DNA of 64,000 nt from CAXBNB01 sp040151475. Its GTDB lineage: Bacteria > Bacteroidota > Bacteroidia > Cytophagales > Cyclobacteriaceae. Both the position numbers and the translations under genes were made by a program. The notes under the pieces were generated by a model. It was not told the origin of the DNA and did no database searches. It worked only from the letters and a program-made list of their open reading frames with translations. The stretch spans positions 1 to 64,000 of the forward strand of contig NZ_JBDKWG010000120.1 of NCBI RefSeq assembly GCF_040151475.1, given 5' to 3'. Below are positions 24,883-34,224 of this stretch, in pieces; the stretch's first letter is position 1, and the number at the start of each line of letters is the position of its first letter.

Positions 24883-27138
24883 ATGAATAACATAATTTAT
24901 GTGCCAATTGCTTTGGCTTGTGTGGGTTTAATATTTATGCTGATCAAAATGGCATGGGTAAAAAAGCAAAACCCGGGAAATGAAAAAATGCAGGAAATTT
25001 CCAAAGCAATTAAAGAAGGTGCTCTTGCCTTTCTTAATGCAGAATACCGTCTCCTTTTGATATTTGTCGTAGTTGCTTCAGCTGCTCTGTTTGGCATTTC
25101 AACCTTGGTAGATACAACTAGCTGGATGATAGTACCAGCATTTATTTTCGGTGCGGTTTTTTCTGCCCTTGCAGGAAACATAGGAATGCGGATTGCAACA
25201 GACTCGAACAATCGTACCGCAGAAGCAGCCAGAACCAGCTTACCTGAGGCTTTAAAAGTTTCATTCAGTGGAGGTACCGTTATGGGATTAGGAGTAGCAA
25301 GCCTGGCCGTTCTTGGTTTGAGTCTGTTCTTTATGTTTTTCCTAAGTCAGTTTATGGGAATGGAAGGCTCTTTCTATGAAAACATGACTGTTGTACTTGA
25401 AACTCTGGCAGGATTTTCTCTTGGTGCAGAGTCGATTGCATTGTTTGCAAGAGTAGGTGGGGGAATTTACACAAAAGCAGCTGATGTAGGAGCTGATTTG
25501 GTAGGTAAAGTGGAAGCAGGTATTCCTGAAGATGACCCAAGAAACCCCGCAACTATCGCTGATAACGTAGGTGACAATGTAGGAGATGTTGCAGGAATGG
25601 GAGCCGATTTGTTTGGCTCGTATGTAGCAACTGTACTTGCCGCTATGGTTCTGGGAAATTATTTAATAAAAGACATGTCTGCTGCTGGTCAGTTTACGGA
25701 TGGATTCAATAATATGGGACCAATTTTACTTCCAATAGTTATTGCAGGTGTAGGTATTCTTGCTTCTATCATTGGAACTGTATTCGTAAAAATTTCCAGC
25801 AATGAAGCTAAGGAATCTCAGGTTCAAAAAGCACTGGATACAGGAAACTGGGTGGCTATTTTAATCACCCTAATTGCAAGCTGGTTTTTAATCGACTGGA
25901 TGTTACCAGACATACTTACGATGAATTTCTTTGGAGAAGGAATGAAAGAAATACCTTCCAGACATGTATTTTATTCAGCTATGATTGGATTGGCTGTAGG
26001 AGCATTAATATCTTTTGTAACTGCCTACTACACCAGTTTGGGTAAAAAACCAGTAATGGATATTGTGCAAAACAGTTCTACCGGAGCTGCTACCAACATT
26101 ATAGCAGGATTGGCAGTCGGAATGAAATCAACATTCGCTTCAGTAATCTTGTTTGCTGCTGCTATTTATGGTTCTTATGCTTTAGCAGGATTCTATGGAG
26201 TAGCCCTTGCGGCATCTGCGATGATGGCTACCACTGCAATGCAATTGGCCATTGACGCTTTCGGTCCTATTGCTGACAATGCAGGCGGTGTTGCTGAAAT
26301 GAGTGAATTACCAAAAGAAGTTCGTGAGAGAACTGATATTCTTGATTCAGTGGGTAATACCACTGCTGCAGTTGGTAAAGGTTTTGCCATTGCTTCAGCA
26401 GCCTTAACAGCATTGGCACTGTTTGCAGCTTATGTCACATTTACGGGAATCGACGGCATCAATATATTTAAAGCTGACGTACTGGCTATGTTATTCGTTG
26501 GGGGAATGATTCCGGTTGTATTCTCCGCTTTGGCCATGCAGTCTGTTGGAAAAGCTGCTATGGAAATGGTGCAGGAGGTTAGAAGACAGTTTAGAGAAAT
26601 TCCAGGAATCATGGAAGGAACTGGAACTCCTGAGTATGCAAAATGCGTTGATATTTCAACAAAAGCAGCACTCAAAGAAATGTTACTTCCGGGGTTAATC
26701 ACCATCATTACACCTATCGTCATAGGATTGGTTTTTGGTGCTGAGCCACTTGGTGGATATATGGCCGGAGTATGTGTTTCCGGTGTGATGTGGGCCATCT
26801 TCCAAAACAACGCAGGAGGAGCGTGGGACAATGCCAAAAAGTCTTTCGAGGCTGGAGTAATGATAGACGGTGAAATGACTTACAAGGGGTCTGAGGCTCA
26901 TAAGGCAGCCGTTACTGGCGACACAGTAGGTGATCCTTTCAAAGACACTTCCGGTCCATCAATGAATATATTGATCAAATTGACTTGTTTAGTAGGTTTG
27001 GTAATTGCTCCAATTTTAGGAGGAAACCATAATAGTTCTCATGAGGTTAAGGCTAAAACCGAAATAACTACAAAAGAAACCGCTCAAATCATCAAAGATT
27101 TGAAAAAAGATATTGAAGTAACAGAAAGTAAAAAATAA
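24883..27138 (+). CDS. hppA: Membrane-bound ion-pumping pyrophosphatase
   Basis: A 751-residue protein with about 16 membrane helices. It couples pyrophosphate hydrolysis to export of Na+ and/or H+. The pyrophosphate site includes DVGADLVGKVEAGIPEDDPRN (residues about 200-219) and ADNVGDNVGDVAGMGADL, and late GGAWDNAKKS. Alanine in GNTTAAVGKG (about 490) marks the K+-dependent subclass. Bacteroidota members of this subclass pump Na+, sometimes with H+; I cannot settle the ion from motifs alone. The C terminus has an extra charged tail of about 35 residues (HNSSHEVKAKTE...) beyond the last helix. It has its own promoter and terminator. Confidence 0.95.
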   Translation: MNNIIYVPIALACVGLIFMLIKMAWVKKQNPGNEKMQEISKAIKEGALAFLNAEYRLLLIFVVVASAALFGISTLVDTTSWMIVPAFIFGAVFSALAGNIGMRIATDSNNRTAEAARTSLPEALKVSFSGGTVMGLGVASLAVLGLSLFFMFFLSQFMGMEGSFYENMTVVLETLAGFSLGAESIALFARVGGGIYTKAADVGADLVGKVEAGIPEDDPRNPATIADNVGDNVGDVAGMGADLFGSYVATVLAAMVLGNYLIKDMSAAGQFTDGFNNMGPILLPIVIAGVGILASIIGTVFVKISSNEAKESQVQKALDTGNWVAILITLIASWFLIDWMLPDILTMNFFGEGMKEIPSRHVFYSAMIGLAVGALISFVTAYYTSLGKKPVMDIVQNSSTGAATNIIAGLAVGMKSTFASVILFAAAIYGSYALAGFYGVALAASAMMATTAMQLAIDAFGPIADNAGGVAEMSELPKEVRERTDILDSVGNTTAAVGKGFAIASAALTALALFAAYVTFTGIDGINIFKADVLAMLFVGGMIPVVFSALAMQSVGKAAMEMVQEVRRQFREIPGIMEGTGTPEYAKCVDISTKAALKEMLLPGLITIITPIVIGLVFGAEPLGGYMAGVCVSGVMWAIFQNNAGGAWDNAKKSFEAGVMIDGEMTYKGSEAHKAAVTGDTVGDPFKDTSGPSMNILIKLTCLVGLVIAPILGGNHNSSHEVKAKTEITTKETAQIIKDLKKDIEVTESKK

Positions 27139-27155
27139 TTTTTTTTACAACCCTG

Positions 27156-27191
27156 AAAAGCCTTCTCGAATTATTTTGAGGAGGCTTTTTT
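27156..27191 (+). terminator. hppA terminator
   Basis: AAAAGCCTTCTC and GAGGAGGCTTTT pair around an AT-rich loop with one G-U type pair and a T run. It lies 17 nt after the hppA stop. Confidence 0.75.
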
Positions 27192-27281
27192 GTATCCTTT
27201 ATCCCGTACTTTAAAATCCCACTTTAGATAATTTAATAATCTATTTTTAATTTAAAGTAGAATTGTTGAAATTGACCCGTT

Positions 27282-28433
27282 ATGAAAAACTTTATCAAAC
27301 AACATTTCACTCATTTGTTAGTATTGCTTGTACTGGCTTCTTGTTCTTCTGGCAAGAAAATGCTGGAACAGGGAGATTACTATAATGCGGTTGTTAAGTC
27401 TGTTGAAAAACTCAGAAAGAACCCGGAAAACAAAAAATCAAGGCAGACACTGAGACAAGCCTATCCATTGGCTCAGGAGTTTTATTTGTCGAACATCAGA
27501 AACCTCAAATCATCTAATCACCCATTTGTGTGGACAGAGACCGTTTACTCATACAATAAGCTAAACGCTTTATATGAAGAAATCCAACGATCTCCCGCTG
27601 CTAAACAAGTTATACCGTCTCCTGCCAACTATTATCAAAATTTAAGCGAGGCAAAAAACAAAGCTGCTGACGAACAGTATCAGGCAGGACTTTCTTCATT
27701 AAATTTAAATACCAGAGAAAGTGCAAAAAAGGCTTATTTTCATTTTCTGGATGCCGATGCATTCGTTCCAAACTATAAGGATGTTCATGCAAAGATTGAC
27801 CAGGCCAAATATGCAGCGACACTGAAAGTAATAGTTGATCAAGTGGCAGTACCATCCAGAACTTACAAAGAAAGCGGAGAGCAGTTTCACAATCTGGTTG
27901 CAGACTTTCTTCGAAAATTAGAGATGAACGAATTTGTAAGGTTCTATTCCTATACCCAAGCGAGAAAGGAAGGATTAACCAACCCAGACCAAATTATAAA
28001 AATGCAATTTGATGATTTTATAGTGGGCGAAACACACACCTTGCAACAAGTGCGAGAAGTAAAAAGTGACACCATAAAAGTAGGAGAAGTAACTCTGGAT
28101 GATGGCACTAAAAAAGCTGCTATGGGTGTGGTAAAAGCAGACATGAAAGTTAATCGTATGGAAATAATATCCAAGGGAGTCCTAAGCCTGGAAATAGTAA
28201 AAGGCCAGACAGACTCCAGAATACTCCTCGAAAATTTCGCTGGCGAGTTTGTCTGGTTCAACGAGTGGGGTACATACAATGGAGACAAAAGGGCGCTTAG
28301 CAAAAATGACCTTAGCATTGTGAAAAACACACAAATAGCCCCACCTCCACCGAAACAAATGTTTCTTGAGTTTACCAAACCGATTTACACGAGATTAACC
28401 AATCGTCTAAAAGAGTTTTATAGAAATTATTGA
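27282..28433 (+). CDS. Lipoprotein of unknown function
   Basis: A 383-residue protein with a signal peptide and lipobox LASC (Cys at about residue 22), so a lipoprotein. The first half is helical and rich in Lys and Ala (YNAVVKSVEKLRKNPENKKS, then a second similar stretch near 135-165), suggesting TPR-like helices. The second half has alternating hydrophobic and charged strands (AMGVVKADMKVNRMEIISKG). I do not recognise a named family, although proteins of this build are common in Bacteroidota. It is a single gene, convergent with the PAP2 gene 13 nt away. Confidence 0.65.
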   Translation: MKNFIKQHFTHLLVLLVLASCSSGKKMLEQGDYYNAVVKSVEKLRKNPENKKSRQTLRQAYPLAQEFYLSNIRNLKSSNHPFVWTETVYSYNKLNALYEEIQRSPAAKQVIPSPANYYQNLSEAKNKAADEQYQAGLSSLNLNTRESAKKAYFHFLDADAFVPNYKDVHAKIDQAKYAATLKVIVDQVAVPSRTYKESGEQFHNLVADFLRKLEMNEFVRFYSYTQARKEGLTNPDQIIKMQFDDFIVGETHTLQQVREVKSDTIKVGEVTLDDGTKKAAMGVVKADMKVNRMEIISKGVLSLEIVKGQTDSRILLENFAGEFVWFNEWGTYNGDKRALSKNDLSIVKNTQIAPPPPKQMFLEFTKPIYTRLTNRLKEFYRNY

Positions 28434-28446
28434 AGGTGAAGGAAAA

Positions 28447-29016
28447 CTATGTCTTTTTATATGCTCCCCATATAAAATACTCATAAAGCCAAAAAATTCC
28501 CATGCCAAAAAAAACACCGGCAAAAGCCCCAACCAAAACATCTCCGGGATAGTGTACTCCTACGTAAATTCGGCTGTAGGAAACAATTCCAGCCCAAACA
28601 AACATCAAAACAAATGCTTTATATTCCTTTCTAAAGAAAAGCCATAGAAAAGTACCAATGGCAAAAGTATTGGCCGCATGTGAGGAAGCAAAACCAAACT
28701 GGCCTCCACATTTTCCTATATTGTAAACCAAATCGGATAAAAGGGGATTATGACATGGCCTCAACCTTTCAAAAAATGGTTTCATCAAACCTGAAGTAAA
28801 CTGATCAGCCACAGTGATCAACAGTCCTATGGCTATAAAAACCCAGATGCTTTTCCATTTTGTTTTATAAATAATCAAACCAACGAATAAAATATATAGG
28901 GGAATCCATGATTTTTTATCAGTAATCCAAAGCATTACAGCGTCCATTCCCTGAACATGCATTCCATTGAGTACCAGAAACAATTCTTTGTCAATCTGAT
29001 CAAACCATTCGATCAT
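28447..29016 (-). CDS. PAP2-family membrane phosphatase
   Basis: A 189-residue membrane protein with the three acid-phosphatase motifs: KPFFERLRP (79-87), ASSHA (110-114) in place of the common PSGH, and SRIYVGVHYPGD (148-159) with catalytic His155. Members dephosphorylate lipid pyrophosphates such as undecaprenyl diphosphate or phosphatidylglycerol phosphate. Which substrate applies is unknown; a separate uppP exists in this window. Its ATG overlaps the hemF stop (ATGA), so the two are co-transcribed. Confidence 0.9.
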   Translation of the reverse strand: MIEWFDQIDKELFLVLNGMHVQGMDAVMLWITDKKSWIPLYILFVGLIIYKTKWKSIWVFIAIGLLITVADQFTSGLMKPFFERLRPCHNPLLSDLVYNIGKCGGQFGFASSHAANTFAIGTFLWLFFRKEYKAFVLMFVWAGIVSYSRIYVGVHYPGDVLVGAFAGVFFGMGIFWLYEYFIWGAYKKT

Positions 29017-29909
29017 TCTCTTGTCCAGTTTATTCCCTTTTTGAGCAAGCTTAGCGTTTCAGCTTCATTCGAGCCTTCAGTCGGTTGGTAATCATATACC
29101 CAGTTGGCCTGTGGTGGCAGGCTCATAAGTATCGACTCGGTTCTCCCGTCTGTATCCAATCCAAATTTTGTGCCTTTATCAAGTACCAGATTGAACTCTA
29201 CGTATCGTCCTCTTCTTAAAAACTGCCACTTTTTCTCATTCTCACCAAAAGGAAGGTTTTTATTTTTGGTCATGAGATGAGTATAAATTGGTGCAAAAAC
29301 CTGTCCCACTTCCTGTACAAATGCCCAGCGATCTTCCATGAAAATGTCACCCTTAGCAGACAACCTGTCAAAAAATATTCCACCTATTCCACGTGTTTCA
29401 TTTCTATGTTTTACATAAAAATAATCATCCGCCCAGTTTTTAAATTCTTTATAATAATCCGGATGATGACGATCACAAACCGCTTTCATTGTTTTATGGA
29501 AATACCGGGCATCCTCTTTATCTACATAATGGGGTGTAAGGTCGATTCCCCCACCAAACCAACTGATTCCATTACTCATTTCGAAATAACGAACATTCAT
29601 GTGAATAATAGGCACCATCGGACTAGACGGATGCATCACGATCGACACTCCGGTAGCAAAAAAATCTGCCTGATCTAATTTTAAAGCATCCAGTATTTTC
29701 TGAGGCGTAGCTCCATATACGGCAGAAAAATTCACTCCTCCTTTTTCTATCACACTTCCATTCTCAATCACTCTGGTTCTACCCCCTCCACCATTCAGTC
29801 TGTCCCAGTTGTCTTCTTTGAACTTTCCACTCCCGTCTGCTGATTCTATTTGACCACAAATGTCATCCTGCAATTCCTTGAACCAATCTCTTATTTCTTC
29901 TTTATTCAT
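29013..29909 (-). CDS. hemF: Oxygen-dependent coproporphyrinogen III oxidase
   Basis: A 298-residue enzyme converting coproporphyrinogen III to protoporphyrinogen IX in haem synthesis, using O2. NGGGGRTRVIENGSVIEKGG and GVNFSAVYG are the N-terminal signature, and the active-site region includes FGGGIDLTPHYV. RGRYVEFNLVLDKGTKFGL is the late signature. Length is canonical. The need for oxygen suits an aerobic organism. It is preceded by the TamL-like gene 21 nt upstream and overlaps the PAP2 gene. Confidence 0.96.
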   Translation of the reverse strand: MNKEEIRDWFKELQDDICGQIESADGSGKFKEDNWDRLNGGGGRTRVIENGSVIEKGGVNFSAVYGATPQKILDALKLDQADFFATGVSIVMHPSSPMVPIIHMNVRYFEMSNGISWFGGGIDLTPHYVDKEDARYFHKTMKAVCDRHHPDYYKEFKNWADDYFYVKHRNETRGIGGIFFDRLSAKGDIFMEDRWAFVQEVGQVFAPIYTHLMTKNKNLPFGENEKKWQFLRRGRYVEFNLVLDKGTKFGLDTDGRTESILMSLPPQANWVYDYQPTEGSNEAETLSLLKKGINWTRE

Positions 29910-29930
29910 TTTTTCTTCTCTTCTTATTTC

Positions 29931-32390
29931 TCAGAAAGGATAACCAATTCCTATATTGAACACCAGCCTTTCGTAATTTTTATATGACGGGTCTTTAAAT
30001 CCTGCATCTCCAATAAATTTAGCTCCCGGAGGACCTGAAGGATCATAAATTTTCATCCCAACATCAAATCTCATCAACAAGAAATTGAAATCGAACCTCA
30101 ATCCATAACCTGAACCAACAGCTATTTCTTTATAAAATCTATCGAACTCAAAATGAGCACCGGGACGAGATCCGTCTTCCCGTACCGTCCAGATGTTACC
30201 AGCATCAACAAAAATTGCTCCATATACAAATCCAAAAATCTTATGCCTGTACTCTATACTGGATTCAAAAAGAATCTCTCCCTGTTGCTCAAAATTATTG
30301 GAATAATTGCCGAGAGTATCGGCAGGATAGTACGATCCCGGCCCTAATCGCCTCGGTTCCCACGCCCGCACACTATTACTGCCTCCTGCGAAAAAGAATT
30401 TCTCATAAGGAAGCGTTTTGTTCTCTCCATAGGGCAAAGCATACCCTACATGAAATCGGTACGCAAAAGATTCTTTAGAATTGATAGGAACGGTCGAACG
30501 GTAATCAGTTCGGATTTTTGCAAATTGAAATTGCTCTACTCCTTCTTCCAAATATTGTTCTCCCAACAATTTAAAGAGGTTTCCTCCTACTTCTAAAGAG
30601 TATCTCAGGTAAGAAGACTTTTGCTTTTTATTGCCATAATCGTTGTAATTATTGATCACTGCAAACTTGGTACTGCTTACAAATGAATTGCTAAATGAAT
30701 TGATCAGGTTGTTACCCTGAGCCTTATATTCCTCCAATGTTTTTCTAAAGCTTTCGCTTGTAATATCAGATATGATATAGCTTACATCTGCGATAGTCAG
30801 GTTATAAATTCTATCTTGCCTGTTTTGCCAGTTGTAGCTCATTGAGGAGCTGATATTCGAACGAAGATATTCAGGCCTGTCCGTATAGGTAAGTCCTGAT
30901 ATGATTTTGGTTTGTGGATTATATCTACCTATACGGGATTTAAACTTTTCTCCAAAAGGGAATAAAAACTGAGGGAAAGTAAATGTCAAATTGACTCCAT
31001 ACTCCAAACTGGAATAACCATTCCCACTCTTCGATGCTCCTCCCAACCCTTCAAAACCTACCCTTCCGTTGAGTTCCATAACCTCTAACCCTTTAAAAGT
31101 ATTTCTGTTTTTTAGATTAAAATTCACAAATGGGCCCGGCAGTCCCTGACTCACATTGATGCCTCCTTCTGTAGAAGTCTGATATTTTTGAAGTGGACTG
31201 GTAAATATGTTGGCTATAAATTTCCCTCCTGTAGTATCATAATTCACATTTATAAATTTAAAGATGTCCAGATTTGAAAACTGACGTTGTGTTTCGAGCG
31301 TATTTGCTTTACTATAGATACTATCAGGATAAATAAATACCCTCCAATCCATTAGCCTTTTCGCATATCTTTTTTTATAAAACTGATAACTAACGGTATT
31401 GTAAGTAGCTTGTTGACGAGTTGATCTGACGCCTTTGATATCTGCATCTGTGGTGAAAATTACGGAATCGAGTTTATATACCTTATAACCTTCTTTTTTG
31501 GGCGGATTTTTTATCAAAATACCAATAGTCACTTTGTTATTCCCCAGGTATGCAGTATCTACCTGAAAGTTCAAAAACTGTCTGTTAAAGTCATAATATC
31601 CATTGTTCAGCATCAAATCAGTAATTCTTTCTCTCTCCTTCACTATATTTTCCTGATTGTACACATGCCCCTTTTGGACATGAGCACTAGTATTGGTACT
31701 GATCAGCAGGTTCTTTACTTTAGAGTCTGAAATGCCATAATAGATCGAATCAATTAAATAATATTTTCTCCTATTCACCTCATATATGACTTTTACCATC
31801 TTCTCTCCTATAGGCTCGGTAGAATAGGAAACCTCAGCATTAAAATACCCCCTCGAATCAAAATATGACTTTAACTTTTCCACAGTAACCCGCTCCAGCG
31901 TAGTATCGTACACCGCCAGTGGTTCTCCTATACGCATCCCCAGATTTCCTTCCTTTATGTTTTTATCCTGCTTGTCTATTTTCCGAACTAACTTCGCCTG
32001 TAGTTTCTTCTCTTTTTTGGAGTTGTCGTTTGCTTTTTCTATTTTCCTTTCATACTTTTTTCTCAGCTTTTCTTTTTTAGCTTCATATTTCTCAGGATCA
32101 AACTTCCTCAATCCATCCTGATACAAATAAATATAGGGTGCAACAGGTAATAATGGCAATCGCTTGTTTGGCTTGTTTTCATATAAAGACTCAATGTCTT
32201 CCATTTTAAAGCCTTTGGCACCTTTGATGGATTGACTATGAAGAATTTTTTCATTGGTTTTTAAAAACTTCACACCCATACAACTACTCAAAAGTGAGAC
32301 AAACAAGATGTAAATCAGAAAATAATAGAGGCGATCAGCCTTTGGAATGATAACTGTATTTTTAAAGAATGAAAAGATATATTTAAGCAT
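29931..32390 (-). CDS. TamL-like OMP85 outer-membrane lipoprotein
   Basis: An 819-residue protein with an unusually long N-terminal segment ending in a lipobox LLSSC (Cys37), so the OMP85 protein is probably a lipoprotein, the mark of the Bacteroidota TamA counterpart TamL. A Lys/Glu-rich coiled segment (about 80-140) precedes POTRA-like repeats (for example LKSYFDSRGYFNAEVSYS). The C-terminal barrel contains FFAGGSNSVRAWEPRRLGPG, the VRGF/W-type motif of the family, and ends FNIGIGYPF with a terminal Phe. Expected role: insertion of outer-membrane proteins with a TamB partner. No tamB gene is in the window. hemF and PAP2 lie directly downstream. Confidence 0.85.
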   Translation of the reverse strand: MLKYIFSFFKNTVIIPKADRLYYFLIYILFVSLLSSCMGVKFLKTNEKILHSQSIKGAKGFKMEDIESLYENKPNKRLPLLPVAPYIYLYQDGLRKFDPEKYEAKKEKLRKKYERKIEKANDNSKKEKKLQAKLVRKIDKQDKNIKEGNLGMRIGEPLAVYDTTLERVTVEKLKSYFDSRGYFNAEVSYSTEPIGEKMVKVIYEVNRRKYYLIDSIYYGISDSKVKNLLISTNTSAHVQKGHVYNQENIVKERERITDLMLNNGYYDFNRQFLNFQVDTAYLGNNKVTIGILIKNPPKKEGYKVYKLDSVIFTTDADIKGVRSTRQQATYNTVSYQFYKKRYAKRLMDWRVFIYPDSIYSKANTLETQRQFSNLDIFKFINVNYDTTGGKFIANIFTSPLQKYQTSTEGGINVSQGLPGPFVNFNLKNRNTFKGLEVMELNGRVGFEGLGGASKSGNGYSSLEYGVNLTFTFPQFLFPFGEKFKSRIGRYNPQTKIISGLTYTDRPEYLRSNISSSMSYNWQNRQDRIYNLTIADVSYIISDITSESFRKTLEEYKAQGNNLINSFSNSFVSSTKFAVINNYNDYGNKKQKSSYLRYSLEVGGNLFKLLGEQYLEEGVEQFQFAKIRTDYRSTVPINSKESFAYRFHVGYALPYGENKTLPYEKFFFAGGSNSVRAWEPRRLGPGSYYPADTLGNYSNNFEQQGEILFESSIEYRHKIFGFVYGAIFVDAGNIWTVREDGSRPGAHFEFDRFYKEIAVGSGYGLRFDFNFLLMRFDVGMKIYDPSGPPGAKFIGDAGFKDPSYKNYERLVFNIGIGYPF

Positions 32391-32565
32391 TAATATACTA
32401 TGTTTGAACCATCCATCTTAATCACAGTTATTTTCAAACTATAAACGAAAATCAAGTCAATTGTTGTCATTTGTAAAAATGTAATTTACCATTGGCCAGA
32501 CTAGACTACATGACAATAGCATTTACAACATTCTCTTTATATTGTAACACCAAATAAACCCTTCG

Positions 32566-33312
32566 ATGATCACAAATAAAGATGCAAAATTCATTAAATC
32601 CCTACAATTAAAAAAATACAGAATAAGGGAAAAAGCATTTGTGGTAGAAGGTGAAAAAAATGTGCAGGAATTATTAAATTCTAAGCTAAAAATCAACAAC
32701 TTATTAATCACAGAAGATTTTCTGAGTAGAAATCAGGAACTTATAAACAAATGTCAAAGACCATTTGAATTAGTCACTGAAAAAGATTTAGTGAAAACAG
32801 GTTCATTTCAAAGCAACGCTTTTGCATTGGCCGTAGTAAGTACTCCTATACTACCTGCTCTACATTTGAATTACGGACATTTTCTTGCTTTCGATAATAT
32901 TCAGAATCCGGGCAACCTCGGTACAATTATCCGCATAGCGGACTGGTATGGTTTCTCTTCTATTCTGTGCTCAAAAGATTCTGTAGATGCCTACAACCCA
33001 AAGGTGATTTCAGCTTCCATGGGTTCTTTTACAAGAATAAATGTGTATTATGAAAATCTGCACGAAATCATTCAAAAAACAAAATTACCTGTTTATGGTG
33101 CCACTTTATCGGGCAACAATGTCCACGACATCACTTTTGGTGGTGATGGGATATTTTTATTCGGTAATGAGTCTCAGGGAATAAGTCCAAAACTCCTTTC
33201 ATTAATAACCAATCAGATTAAAATTCCTGGCTATGGACAAGCCGAGTCACTCAATGTGGCTATAGCCACTGCAGTAGTTTGCGACAATTTCAGACGAGGC
33301 ATTCCGAGTTAG
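32566..33312 (+). CDS. TrmH/SpoU-family RNA 2'-O-methyltransferase
   Basis: A 248-residue SPOUT methyltransferase. An N-terminal substrate-binding domain (KFIKSLQLKKYRIREKAFVVEG, residues 7-28) is followed by the trefoil-knot domain. That domain carries FDNIQNPGNLGTIIRIADW (motif 1), FLFGNESQGIS (motif 2) and IPGYGQAESLNVAIATAV (motif 3), which form the AdoMet pocket. It methylates a ribose in rRNA or tRNA; the position is unknown. It is divergent from the TamL-like gene, and its 3' end overlaps the convergent small gene by 4 nt. Confidence 0.92.
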   Translation: MITNKDAKFIKSLQLKKYRIREKAFVVEGEKNVQELLNSKLKINNLLITEDFLSRNQELINKCQRPFELVTEKDLVKTGSFQSNAFALAVVSTPILPALHLNYGHFLAFDNIQNPGNLGTIIRIADWYGFSSILCSKDSVDAYNPKVISASMGSFTRINVYYENLHEIIQKTKLPVYGATLSGNNVHDITFGGDGIFLFGNESQGISPKLLSLITNQIKIPGYGQAESLNVAIATAVVCDNFRRGIPS

Positions 33313-33587
33313 AAAATAAGCTTTACACAAAAAACAGCTACCGTCATTCCAATAATGGATATCAGAGCTAATAACTTTAATAGTCTAATACGGTACTCTC
33401 TGATCATCTTTTTTCTCAAAGCACTTATTAACTCTTTAGGGCTCGGTTTTTCATTGAGATAAAATTTTGAACTTTTAACGTTATCTAATTCTCTATAGAG
33501 CTCCTTCAGCGATTTTTTCTTACCGAGCAATGCCTTATTGTCCTTAAGGCTTTTGTTCATCATGCCAAGAGCTCCAAATCCTCCCAT
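33309..33587 (-). CDS. Small single-pass membrane protein, function unknown
   Basis: A 92-residue basic protein with a C-terminal hydrophobic helix (about residues 70-91, LLALISIIGMTVAVFCVKLI) and a Gly/Met-rich N terminus. It is therefore tail-anchored or exposed in the cytoplasm. The middle is Lys-rich. I do not recognise the family. It overlaps the convergent methyltransferase gene by 4 nt at the 3' end. Confidence 0.6.
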   Translation of the reverse strand: MGGFGALGMMNKSLKDNKALLGKKKSLKELYRELDNVKSSKFYLNEKPSPKELISALRKKMIREYRIRLLKLLALISIIGMTVAVFCVKLIF

Positions 33588-33699
33588 AGTTAATTTTATC
33601 CGTTTTTGTTAATGCATGATTGTCTTTGATTCTGACAATCGAATCTACGATAGATTGCTTAAATTTATATAAACATAATTTCAAACAAATCCCACTACC

Positions 33700-34167
33700 A
33701 TGGAAGAAAACGTCAAACTGATCAGGAAGTTCTATGATGCTTTTTCGAAAGGAGATACAGACACCATGCTTTCTTGCTATCACATGAATGTAAAATTTAA
33801 AGACCCTGCCTTCGGAAAACTCAGCTCAGAAGACACACGATATATGTGGCAAATGCTGTTATCAAAAGGAGGTAATTTGGAAATATCCTATAATGGAGAA
33901 TGGGCTGATGAAAAAAATGGCGGAGTAAATTGGGAAGCCAAATATGAGTTTGGATCAAAAAAAAGGAAAGTTCATAATAAAATCCGGGCAAGGTTTCACT
34001 TTGATCAGGGTAAAATCGTAGAACATACGGATGTTTTTGATTTTTGGAAGTGGTCGAGTATGGCTCTTGGACTGCCTGGCCTATTGTTGGGTTGGTCTCC
34101 CATTATCAGAAATAAAGTGAGGAAAACAATTAAAAAAAGATTGCAAGACTATAAAGCCAAAGCCTGA
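33700..34167 (+). CDS. NTF2-like (SnoaL-type) protein
   Basis: A 155-residue protein whose first 115 residues fit the SnoaL/NTF2-like fold: EENVKLIRKFYDAFSKGDTD, CYHMNVKFKDPAFGKL, then RARFHFDQGKIVEHTDVFD. The last 35 residues form a hydrophobic and then basic tail (LGLPGLLLGWSPIIRNKVRK) that could touch the membrane. The fold serves both enzymes and binding proteins, so no reaction is assigned. A single gene ending in a shared terminator. Confidence 0.82.
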   Translation: MEENVKLIRKFYDAFSKGDTDTMLSCYHMNVKFKDPAFGKLSSEDTRYMWQMLLSKGGNLEISYNGEWADEKNGGVNWEAKYEFGSKKRKVHNKIRARFHFDQGKIVEHTDVFDFWKWSSMALGLPGLLLGWSPIIRNKVRKTIKKRLQDYKAKA

Positions 34168-34172
34168 ATATG

Positions 34173-34210
34173 AAAAAAGCCATTACAAATTATTTGCAAC
34201 GGCTTTTTTT
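34173..34210. terminator. Bidirectional terminator
   Basis: GCCATTACAAAT and ATTTGCAACGGC pair with two mismatches around a minimal loop, flanked by six A on the left and seven T on the right. It serves the plus-strand NTF2-like gene and the convergent SGNH-hydrolase gene. Confidence 0.75.
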
Positions 34211-34224
34211 ACATCAAAAAATAT

